Shown one piece after another: positions 1 through 7,246 of a DNA stretch of 64,000 nt. Position numbers and translations under genes: made by a program. Source of the stretch: Austwickia sp. TVS 96-490-7B (GTDB taxonomy: Bacteria > Actinomycetota > Actinomycetes > Actinomycetales > Dermatophilaceae); NCBI RefSeq assembly GCF_019331795.1, contig NZ_JAHPZL010000007.1, forward strand, positions 309,094 through 373,093, written 5' to 3'. The notes under the pieces were generated by a model. The model searched no databases. It worked only from the letters and a program-made list of their open reading frames with translations, and was not told where the DNA came from. Position 1 is the stretch's first letter, and each line of letters opens with the position of its first letter.

Positions 1-1
1 A

Positions 2-2179
2 CTGTTCGTCGCGATCGGACGGTTGGGTCGAAGCTTGGGCATCCACCTGCTCCTGGCCAGCCAACGCCTGGAAGAAAACCGGCTGCGAGGTTTGGACAGC
101 CACCTGTCTTACCGCATTGGTCTGAAGACGTTCTCCGCTGCGGAGTCGCGCACCGTGCTGGGGGTGGCTGACGCTTATGAGCTGCCGTCTATCCCTGGGT
201 CGGGGTACTTGAAGTTCGACACCACCACGATGGTTCGTTTCAAGGCGTCGTACGTCTCGGGTCCGTATACCGGGGCACGTGAACGCGCTGAGGCGAGGGC
301 GGTTCTCGGTCAACTGTCCCCCATGACCTTCGTCTCCGACGTCGTGGGTACGTTGCCGCAGGCTGACGTCGTGGAGGAGGCGCCGGTCGTCGAGGTCGAT
401 GAGGACTCGATGGAGTCGGTGCTGGACACGGTGGTGGGGCGCCTTGCGGGTCATGGCGACCCGGCGCACGAAGTGTGGCTGCCACCCTTGGATGAGCCCC
501 CTACCTTGGACATGCTGTTGCCGCCATTGGTGGACGACCCCGAACGGGGTGTCACCCCGGGTGGGTGGCCCGGCGCTGGCCGTCTCCGGTTGCCTGTCGG
601 CGTGGTCGACCTCCCCTACGAACAGCGTCGTGATCCCTACGTGCTGGACTTGTCCGGGGCGGCGGGACATGTCGCCATCGTCGGTGGTCCTCGTAGCGGT
701 AAGAGCACTGCGCTGAGGACGCTGATCGCTGGATTGGCACTCACTCACACCCCCACTGAGGTGCAGATCTATGTGATCGACTTGGGTGGTGGCTCGTTGG
801 CTTCAGCGGTGGATCTGCCCCATGTGGGCAGCGTTGCGCCGAAGGCTGACCCGGATCGCATTCGGCGAACCTTGGCCGAGATGTCCGGGATCATTGAGAG
901 CCGGGAGCGACTTTTCCACGCCACCGGAGTCGAGTCGATGGCCGACTATCGTGCCCGGCACGCAACGGGAGAGGGGGATGCCTTCGGCGACGTCTTCCTC
1001 GTGATCGACGGGTGGGGGGTGTTCCGGCAGGAGTTTGAGGAGCTGGAAGCCAAGGTCACGCAATTGGCCACTCAGGGGCTCGCCTATGGCTTGCACGTGA
1101 TCCTCGGAACAGGACGGTGGGCTGATATCCGGCCAGCACTCAAAGACGTCTTGGGGACGCGTCTTGAGCTGCGTCTGGGAGATCCGCAGGAATCGGAGGT
1201 GGACCGGAAACTTGCGCAAGGGGTGCCCGTCAGTCGACCTGGTCGCGGTGTGACGCCGTACAAACGTCATTTCCTGTTTGCCTTGCCGCGGATTGATTCT
1301 CAGGGTGATCCGTCCAGTTTGCCGATGGGTTTCTCCCACATGGCGCGGGAGTTGTCCGGGGCGTGGCGAGGGCCGCAGGCCCCCGCGGTGCGGATGTTGC
1401 CCAACGACCTGCCAGCCAGCGAGTTGCAGCAGCAAGTGGACCAGTCGAAGGTCGCGGCTCGATGGATCCCGATGGGGATCAACGAGGAGGCGCTGGCTCC
1501 GGTGCTGCTCAACTTCGACAGCGATCCGCATTTCCTCTATTTCGCCGACGAGGAATCGGGCAAGACCAACTTCTTGCGGGTGGTGGCTTCGGGATTGATG
1601 GCTTCCCGCAGCACCAAAGAGGTGCGGCTCTTGGTCGTGGATTATCGGCGCACGATGCTGGGACACGTCCCGCCGGAGTACTTGGCGGGGTATGCGACCA
1701 GTGCAGATACCTTGCGGCCGTTGGTGAGCGACTTGGGTGCCTTGTTGCGCAGTCGACTTCCTGGCCCGGATGTGACGACCGATCAGTTGCGTGATCGGAG
1801 CTGGTGGTCTGGTCCGGAGGCCTTCATCTTGGTTGATGACTATGACCTGGTTGCGACGATGGACAACCCGCTGCATCCGTTGGTGGAGTTGTTGGCGCAG
1901 GGCAAGGACGTAGGCCTGCATATGGTGATTGTTCGCCGGAGCGGTGGCGCTGGTCGGTCGTTGTATGACCCGGTGATCCAGCGGATGCGGGATCTGGGGA
2001 CGCCCGGATTTGTGGGCGGAGGTAGCCGCGACGAGGGGCCTTTGTTGGCGGCGATCAAGCCCCAGCCTGGACAGTCAAATGGGCGAGGTTATTTGGTGAC
2101 TCGGCGAGGTTCGGGGCTGGTGCAGATAGCCCGAGACCCTCACACAGCAGCGCCAGAGGGCACGACGAGTTCCCGGTGA
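2..2179 (+). CDS. eccC: Type VII secretion ATPase EccC, 3' part
   Basis: This is the C-terminal part of EccC, the FtsK/SpoIIIE-type ATPase that powers ESX (type VII) secretion at the cytoplasmic membrane. The frame is already open at the first bases, so the membrane segments and most of ATPase domain 1 lie upstream; the window begins in the conserved HLLLASQRLEE stretch at the end of domain 1. Domain 2 has an intact Walker A (GGPRSGKS, about residue 228 of the fragment) and a Walker B (VFLVIDGWG). Domain 3 has a weaker P-loop (EESGKTN, about residue 517) and an ILVDDYD Walker B. Loss of a strong ATP site in the later domains is usual for EccC. The genes downstream are biosynthetic, so this is the edge of an ESX locus. 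An in-frame TTG at 23 is internal, not the real start. Confidence 0.93.
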   Translation: MFVAIGRLGRSLGIHLLLASQRLEENRLRGLDSHLSYRIGLKTFSAAESRTVLGVADAYELPSIPGSGYLKFDTTTMVRFKASYVSGPYTGARERAEARAVLGQLSPMTFVSDVVGTLPQADVVEEAPVVEVDEDSMESVLDTVVGRLAGHGDPAHEVWLPPLDEPPTLDMLLPPLVDDPERGVTPGGWPGAGRLRLPVGVVDLPYEQRRDPYVLDLSGAAGHVAIVGGPRSGKSTALRTLIAGLALTHTPTEVQIYVIDLGGGSLASAVDLPHVGSVAPKADPDRIRRTLAEMSGIIESRERLFHATGVESMADYRARHATGEGDAFGDVFLVIDGWGVFRQEFEELEAKVTQLATQGLAYGLHVILGTGRWADIRPALKDVLGTRLELRLGDPQESEVDRKLAQGVPVSRPGRGVTPYKRHFLFALPRIDSQGDPSSLPMGFSHMARELSGAWRGPQAPAVRMLPNDLPASELQQQVDQSKVAARWIPMGINEEALAPVLLNFDSDPHFLYFADEESGKTNFLRVVASGLMASRSTKEVRLLVVDYRRTMLGHVPPEYLAGYATSADTLRPLVSDLGALLRSRLPGPDVTTDQLRDRSWWSGPEAFILVDDYDLVATMDNPLHPLVELLAQGKDVGLHMVIVRRSGGAGRSLYDPVIQRMRDLGTPGFVGGGSRDEGPLLAAIKPQPGQSNGRGYLVTRRGSGLVQIARDPHTAAPEGTTSSR

Positions 2180-2190
2180 TCGAAGCTGAT

Positions 2191-2231
2191 GGGGCCGGTC
2201 GATGGACGTTTCACCTCCATTGATCGGCCCC
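2191..2231 (+). terminator. Hairpin after eccC
   Basis: A 16-bp stem, 14 of 16 matching, runs between 2191-2206 (GGGGCCGGTCGATGGA) and 2216-2231 with a 9-base loop. It sits 12 bases after the eccC stop and has no long T run. It probably ends ESX-locus transcription before leuB. Confidence 0.5.
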
Positions 2232-2306
2232 GTCTGGTATCTCAGGCGATTCTGAAATATGGGATGGTGGTCCCAATTGGTAAGACGGGGCGGTACCGTC
2301 GCGACT

Positions 2307-3377
2307 ATGGACCCACAGGGTATGCGCAGCATCGACCTGGCCTGTATCCCCGGGGATGGGATCGGCCCCGAAGTGGTTGATCAGGCACGAATAGTGCTCG
2401 AGGCGCTCAGCGGATGCGACGGCCCACGAATCAACGTGACCGACTATGACCTAGGGGCGCGTCGGTGGCATGCCACCGGAGAAGCGCTCCCGCCCGGAGT
2501 ATTGACCGAGTTGCGGCATCACGACGCGATTCTCCTCGGAGCCGTCGGCGACCCGACAGTGCCCAGCGGCATTCTTGAGCGTCAGCTCCTCCTCGCTCTG
2601 CGATTCGGACTGGACCATTACGTCAACCTACGTCCCGCCCGGCTCTATCCCGGCGTCACCGGACCGTTGGACCACCAGCGGGTGGCGCCGCACGGCATCG
2701 ACCTCGTGGTCGTCCGAGAGGGCACTGAAGGGCCATACGTCGGCAATGGCGGGGCGCTTCGGGTGGGCACTCCCGCGGAAGTAGCGACTGAGACCGGAGT
2801 GAATACTCGCTTCGGGGTGGAACGTGTGGTGCGGTATGCCTTCGAGGTGGCCCGGTCCCGACCTCGTCAGACACTGACCTTGGTGCACAAGCACAATGTG
2901 CTCACCTTCGCCGGGGATCTGTGGCGGCGTACGGTAGCGGACGTAGGGTCGCAGTTCCCTGAGGTGAGCTGTGACTATCTCCATGTCGATGCGGCGACCA
3001 TTGCGATGGTCGCCGATCCGGGCCGCTTCGACGTGATCGTCACTGACAACCTTTTCGGAGACATCATCACCGATCTTGCCGGTGCGATCGTCGGGGGGAT
3101 CGGTCTAGCCGCTAGCGCCAATCTCAGTCCGGGACAAGGCACCCCAGGCATGTTTGAACCGGTCCACGGGTCTGCTCCGGATATCGCAGGGCAGCACAAA
3201 GCCGATCCCACGGCCGCCATCTTGTCCGCCGGGTTGATGTTGGCGGAGCTGGGGTACGCCGATGCCGCGGCACGGGTGGAAGCTGCGGTGGCTGCCGACC
3301 TGGCCGTTCGAGCAAGCCTGACCGAGCCTCGCACCACTGCGCAGATCGGTGCATCGATCGCTGAGCGATTGGCTTGA
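2307..3377 (+). CDS. leuB: 3-isopropylmalate dehydrogenase
   Basis: LeuB oxidises and decarboxylates 3-isopropylmalate to 2-oxoisocaproate, using NAD+, in cytosolic leucine synthesis. The isocitrate/isopropylmalate dehydrogenase fold is clear: [11 protein letters not shown] at the N-terminus, the substrate-loop region [21 protein letters not shown], the metal-binding [12 protein letters not shown] and the NAD-binding [12 protein letters not shown]. The protein is 356 residues, as usual for the actinobacterial form. The frame is open further upstream to 2259, but the family begins just before IPGDGIGPE. The ATG at 2307 fits best, with 2322 as an alternative; neither has a strong ribosome binding site. 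It stands directly before ilvE, so two branched-chain amino-acid genes are adjacent, with leuCD about 12 kb away. Confidence 0.93.
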   Translation: MDPQGMRSIDLACIPGDGIGPEVVDQARIVLEALSGCDGPRINVTDYDLGARRWHATGEALPPGVLTELRHHDAILLGAVGDPTVPSGILERQLLLALRFGLDHYVNLRPARLYPGVTGPLDHQRVAPHGIDLVVVREGTEGPYVGNGGALRVGTPAEVATETGVNTRFGVERVVRYAFEVARSRPRQTLTLVHKHNVLTFAGDLWRRTVADVGSQFPEVSCDYLHVDAATIAMVADPGRFDVIVTDNLFGDIITDLAGAIVGGIGLAASANLSPGQGTPGMFEPVHGSAPDIAGQHKADPTAAILSAGLMLAELGYADAAARVEAAVAADLAVRASLTEPRTTAQIGASIAERLA

Positions 3378-3403
3378 ACGACTGCGTGGTTCGCTCAGGT
3401 CAG

Positions 3404-3415
3404 CGACATATGTCG
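3404..3415. promoter_or_regulatory. 12-bp palindrome upstream of ilvE
   Basis: CGACATATGTCG is a perfect palindrome in the 159-base gap between leuB and ilvE, flanked by imperfect arms (GGTTCG to the left, CGAACC to the right). It could be an operator for ilvE. No binding protein can be named from sequence. Confidence 0.3.
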
Positions 3416-3536
3416 AACCGCTGAACCCAGCAGTGGCCCGCGAGTAAGGTGCCACACAGACCGGTCCGTGCAAGGACATTTTCAGGACGTCGACGGCGGT
3501 CGCCGCCTCGTCCGAGCATCCGTGAGGAATGACGAC

Positions 3537-4640
3537 ATGACGTTGACCTTCCCCCTGCGCGCAGGGGCCGTTGCCACCGGCGAGAGCGACCGGGCAGCGA
3601 TCTTGGCGAACCCCGGGTTCGGCAAACATTTCACCGACCACATGGCGGTCGCCCGGTGGACCGTAGCGGAGGGCTGGCACGATGCCCGGATCGAGCCCTA
3701 CGGTCCACTCCAGATTGATCCTGCCGCTGCGGTGCTGCACTACGCCCAAGAGGTCTTTGAAGGGTTGAAGGCATACCGGCACGAGGACGGGTCGGTGTGG
3801 ACCTTCCGGCCAGAAGCCAACGGGGAACGGCTACAGCACAGCGCGCAACGGTTGGCGTTACCGCCGTTGCCGGTCGAGGATTTCCTGACCTCATTGCGGG
3901 CCCTAGTTGCGGCGGATCAGGCCTGGGTTCCGGCGTACGGCACTGGTGAGACCAGCTTGTACCTGCGACCGTTCATGTATGCCTCCGAGGCTTTCCTGGG
4001 GGTGCGCCCCTCTCATGAGGTCACGTACGCCGTGATCGCGTCTCCAGCGGGTGCCTATTTCTCCCGCGGCGTCACTCCAGTCAACCTGTGGGTCTCCACG
4101 CAGTATGCGCGCGCCGGTGCCGGCGGGACCGGCGCCGCGAAATGCGGTGGTAACTACGCCAGCTCGTTGGCGGGGCAGCTGGAAGGCATCCAAAACCACT
4201 GTGACCAGGCTGTGTTCCTGGATTCGGCGACCCATGAGTACATCGAAGAACTCGGTGGCATGAACCTGTTCCTGGTGTATCGAGACGGGCGAATCGTGAC
4301 CCCGGAGTTGACCGGCAGCATCCTCCCTGGGGTGACTCGCCGCTCTATCTTGGAGTTGGCCGCAGAGATGGGCTTGACCCCCCAGGAACGCCGAATCGCC
4401 ATCCAAGAGTGGAAGGACGGCGCTGCGTCAGGGGAGATCACCGAGATTTTCGCCTGCGGCACCGCTGCCGTCATCACGCCAGTCGGTGAGTTGCGCTGGG
4501 AAGGCGGTTCGTGTGATCACCGTCCAGCCGGGGCCGGCGATGAGATGGGCGAGGTCACAGCCCGACTGCGCAGCATGCTGCTGGACATCCAGTACGGGCG
4601 AGTGGAAGACACCCGAGGCTGGATGACGCGCCTGGTTTAA
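3537..4640 (+). CDS. ilvE: Branched-chain amino acid aminotransferase
   Basis: A class IV PLP-dependent transaminase that makes the last step of valine, leucine and isoleucine synthesis from the 2-oxo acids and glutamate. The PLP lysine lies in GAAKCGGNYASSL (about residue 203). YAQEVFEGLKAYR and the C-terminal EIFACGTAAVITPVG are also typical of the branched-chain enzyme. The protein is 367 residues, the usual length. The start is set at ATG 3537, where AGGA lies 8 bases upstream; the frame extends up to 3468 but that stretch is unlike the family. It has its own 159-base upstream region with a palindrome. A strong hairpin follows the stop. Confidence 0.94.
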   Translation: MTLTFPLRAGAVATGESDRAAILANPGFGKHFTDHMAVARWTVAEGWHDARIEPYGPLQIDPAAAVLHYAQEVFEGLKAYRHEDGSVWTFRPEANGERLQHSAQRLALPPLPVEDFLTSLRALVAADQAWVPAYGTGETSLYLRPFMYASEAFLGVRPSHEVTYAVIASPAGAYFSRGVTPVNLWVSTQYARAGAGGTGAAKCGGNYASSLAGQLEGIQNHCDQAVFLDSATHEYIEELGGMNLFLVYRDGRIVTPELTGSILPGVTRRSILELAAEMGLTPQERRIAIQEWKDGAASGEITEIFACGTAAVITPVGELRWEGGSCDHRPAGAGDEMGEVTARLRSMLLDIQYGRVEDTRGWMTRLV

Positions 4641-4655
4641 GACCGGAGGCAGGTG

Positions 4656-4687
4656 TCGGGAGGCAGGCCAGCATGGCCTCCTCCCGA
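4656..4687. terminator. Bidirectional hairpin between ilvE and the convergent gene
   Basis: A long stem (TCGGGAGGCAGGCCA pairing with TGGCCTCCTCCCGA, one bulged base) fills most of the 71 bases between the ilvE stop and the stop of the opposing gene. The position suggests termination in both directions. There is no T tract. Confidence 0.6.
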
Positions 4688-4711
4688 CGAGATCCTGCTG
4701 GCCGATCTAGC

Positions 4712-5584
4712 TCAGCTCACCGTGAGCAGCGCATCGCAGGCGCGGATGAGCCGGGCGCGAAGCTCAGCGCCGCGGCGAGCGATGTCCTGCTGCGCGGAAG
4801 CGAAGGCGGCGCGCCCCTCGTCGGTTTCCACCAGGATGGGCTGGATGCCCCAGGCGCGTACGTCGTACGGCGATCCGGCCATGTCCAGGCGCCGTGCGTC
4901 GTGGGCGAGGTCGAGGCAGTCCAAGGTCAGGCTGCTGGGGATGGCCGGGGCAAGCCGATAGGCCCATTGGTAGAGGTCCATGGTGGCGTGCAGGCAGCCG
5001 GGTTGTTCGTGGTCAATCTGGGTGTCTCGGCTGGGGTGCAGCGTGTTGAGGTCTCGGGCTGCCGGGGTGAAAAAACGGTAGGCGTCGACGTGACTGCACC
5101 GCAGCGTAGCGGCATCGACCACGGCGTCGGTGCCTTCTCGACCGAGCCGTAACGGCAACTGCTCATGACGCCGAGTGCTGGGGTCAGCGTGATAGACCAT
5201 GGCCCATTCGTGGAGGCAGTAACAGCTGAATCGACCTGGCCGCGCGGCGGTCGCGGTGAGCAGGCCGTGGATGCGGTGCAGGAGATCGGCGCGATCACGC
5301 CGGAAGCTCTCCACGTCAACACTGGTGCCCTGATCATCGTGGTGGTAATGACGCCAGGTGCGACGTCCACGTGGGGCGTGGTCATCGAGGAGAAGAGTTC
5401 CGGCTCCGGGGTGCCAGCGTCGTAACTGCCCGGGACGAAGCGTGTAGTAGACCCACAAGAAGTCTTCGACGGGGTGGTGACGGCCGTGGTTCCTGCGGTC
5501 GAGATGCCCAGCGGTCAGGGCGTCCACTCTCTGATGGTGGTCGCGCTCGCGGGAGCGCCAGTCGTCGTACCCGAGCTCATCCAC
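4712..5584 (-). CDS. Conserved actinobacterial protein, sometimes labelled 3-methyladenine DNA glycosylase
   Basis: A 290-residue cytosolic protein with no signal peptide or membrane segment. It is rich in His, Arg and Asp, with a conserved-looking N-terminal block (HPVEDFLWVYYTLRPGQLRR) and later CYCLHEWAMVY and CLHATMDLYQWAYRL. From memory, this looks like an actinobacterial family that databases often call 3-methyladenine DNA glycosylase. I see neither a helix-hairpin-helix glycosylase motif nor the AAG fold signature, so I do not accept that function. It faces ilvE and shares a hairpin with it. Its 5' end points towards the xanthine dehydrogenase promoter region, with which it is divergent. 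Confidence 0.72.
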   Translation of the reverse strand: MDELGYDDWRSRERDHHQRVDALTAGHLDRRNHGRHHPVEDFLWVYYTLRPGQLRRWHPGAGTLLLDDHAPRGRRTWRHYHHDDQGTSVDVESFRRDRADLLHRIHGLLTATAARPGRFSCYCLHEWAMVYHADPSTRRHEQLPLRLGREGTDAVVDAATLRCSHVDAYRFFTPAARDLNTLHPSRDTQIDHEQPGCLHATMDLYQWAYRLAPAIPSSLTLDCLDLAHDARRLDMAGSPYDVRAWGIQPILVETDEGRAAFASAQQDIARRGAELRARLIRACDALLTVS

Positions 5585-5651
5585 GACAGGTCAGCCTACT
5601 GCTGGTGCCGTGTTGGTCCATTCGTCTTGAACTTCACGCGGAGTCAGCCAT

Positions 5652-5665
5652 ACTGTCAGGACAGT
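5652..5665. promoter_or_regulatory. Inverted repeat upstream of the xanthine dehydrogenase operon
   Basis: ACTGTC-AG-GACAGT, a perfect 6-2-6 inverted repeat, lies in the divergent gap 68 bases from the hypothetical gene and 115 bases before xdhA. It has the size and position of an operator. The regulator is not encoded in the neighbourhood. Confidence 0.35.
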
Positions 5666-5779
5666 TCCGTGGATCGTCGTTGGCATGGATAACCGGCGGT
5701 CCGCCCCGGTGGGGTGACAACCATGCGCTGGGCGGTTCGTCGGCCGTCCGGCAGCGGCAGCGGACATGGTGGAGGATCG

Positions 5780-7246
5780 ATGACGCAACTCCAGATCACT
5801 GTCGACGGCATCACGCACCACGCCGAGGTCGGCCCACACACCACTCTGTTGGAATGGCTCCGCGACACGGGCCTCATCCAGGTGAAGGAAGGGTGCGCCG
5901 AGGGCGAGTGCGGGGCCTGTGCCGTTCTGAGGGTCCGACCGGATGGGCGAGGCAGTCGCTTGGAGGCGATCAACGCCTGCCTGACCTATATCGCGGCGCT
6001 GGACGGCACGGAGGTGGTCACCACAGCTGGGCTGGGCGACCCTGAGCGTCCCCACCCAGTCCACGATGCCATGGCTCGTGGTGGTGCCAGCCAGTGCGGT
6101 TTTTGCACACCAGGATTCGTCACCAGTCTTGCCGGTGAGTATTACCGACCTGACCGCAGTGCTGGACAGCACCACCATGCCAATGGCGTGGATCTGCACG
6201 CTCTGAGTGGCAACCTCTGCCGCTGCACCGGATACCGGCCCATCGTGGAGGCTGCCCGCTCGATGGGCTTTCCAGAACCCGACGATATCTGGATTGCGCG
6301 ACTGCGTCGGTTGACCAACCCTGCCCGTCCGACCTGGGTGGATGGTCCAGACGGGGAACTGGTCCGGCCGGCTTCGTTGGCCGAGGCTCTGCACCTGTTG
6401 GGGTCTCGTGCTGGGGCGGTCCCGTTGGCTGGGGGGACTGATCTGGCGGTCGCTCGAAACGTGCGTGATGAACGGCCCGCGTGCCTGGTTGCGGTAGACG
6501 CGCTCCCGGAGCTACGGACTCTGCGGGTGGGCACTGATCACATAGAGATCGGGGCCGCTTTGACCATCGATGAGGTGTCCCGTGGCTTGAACGGCGCAGT
6601 CCCGCTCCTGGATGCGCTATTCCCTCAATTCGCTAGCCCGCTGGTACGCCGCTCCGCGACCATCGGCGGCAACCTCGGCACAGCTTCTCCCATCGGGGAC
6701 TGTGCACCAGCGTTGCTAGCTTTGCGGGCACGCGTGGTATTGAGCAGCCTCGATCGTGATGATCCGGGCCGTGAACCGATTGACCGGGAGGTTGATCTGG
6801 CGTCGTACTTCACCGGGTATCGCCAGACAGTACGACGACCCGATGAGTTGATCCGCGCTATTCGGATACCGCTGCCATTGGCCCCGCAGGTCGCCTTCCA
6901 CAAAATCGCGCACCGGCGGCAGGACGATATCTCCAGTGTGGCGGTGGCCTTTGCTCTGGATATTGGTCCGGCTCCGGGCGAAGGGGCAGGGCCAGACATC
7001 GTCCGGGCGGTGACCATCGGCCTCGGCGGGATTGCAGCCACCCCATTACGTGCTCTGGCCTGTGAAGAAGCATTAATCGGCCGGGACTGGACACCGGAAA
7101 CCGTGCGACATGCTGCCGCGATCCTCGCCGCCACCGGCACCCCGATGAGCGACGTACGAGCCTCGGCGGCGTACCGAGTGGCGATGCTGGAACAGTCGTT
7201 GCTGCGGTTGGAAGCCGATCTGACCGAACAGGAGGTGGCCCGGTGA
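5780..7246 (+). CDS. xdhA: Xanthine dehydrogenase small subunit (2Fe-2S and FAD domains)
   Basis: This is the electron-transfer subunit of a molybdenum hydroxylase of the xanthine dehydrogenase family. It carries electrons from the molybdenum site through two 2Fe-2S clusters to FAD. Residues 1-80 form a plant-type ferredoxin domain with GCAEGECGAC (Cys 39, 44, 47). The second cluster domain follows, with QCGFCTPGF and CRCTGYRP. The FAD domain (about residue 180 onward) has PLAGGTDLAVARN and TIGGNLGTASPIGD. Length is 488 residues. The start is ATG 5780, directly after GGTGGAGGATCG; the frame runs upstream to 5714 without family resemblance. It overlaps xdhB by 4 bases, so the two are translationally coupled. 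The purine substrate is inferred from the family and not proven; related enzymes use other aldehydes or heterocycles. Confidence 0.92.
   Translation: MTQLQITVDGITHHAEVGPHTTLLEWLRDTGLIQVKEGCAEGECGACAVLRVRPDGRGSRLEAINACLTYIAALDGTEVVTTAGLGDPERPHPVHDAMARGGASQCGFCTPGFVTSLAGEYYRPDRSAGQHHHANGVDLHALSGNLCRCTGYRPIVEAARSMGFPEPDDIWIARLRRLTNPARPTWVDGPDGELVRPASLAEALHLLGSRAGAVPLAGGTDLAVARNVRDERPACLVAVDALPELRTLRVGTDHIEIGAALTIDEVSRGLNGAVPLLDALFPQFASPLVRRSATIGGNLGTASPIGDCAPALLALRARVVLSSLDRDDPGREPIDREVDLASYFTGYRQTVRRPDELIRAIRIPLPLAPQVAFHKIAHRRQDDISSVAVAFALDIGPAPGEGAGPDIVRAVTIGLGGIAATPLRALACEEALIGRDWTPETVRHAAAILAATGTPMSDVRASAAYRVAMLEQSLLRLEADLTEQEVAR

Noticed and set aside
803..1921. A 372-codon open frame antisense to eccC
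   Set aside because: It mirrors the codon bias of the EccC gene, has no recognisable domain or ribosome binding site, and the EccC reading on the other strand is unmistakable.
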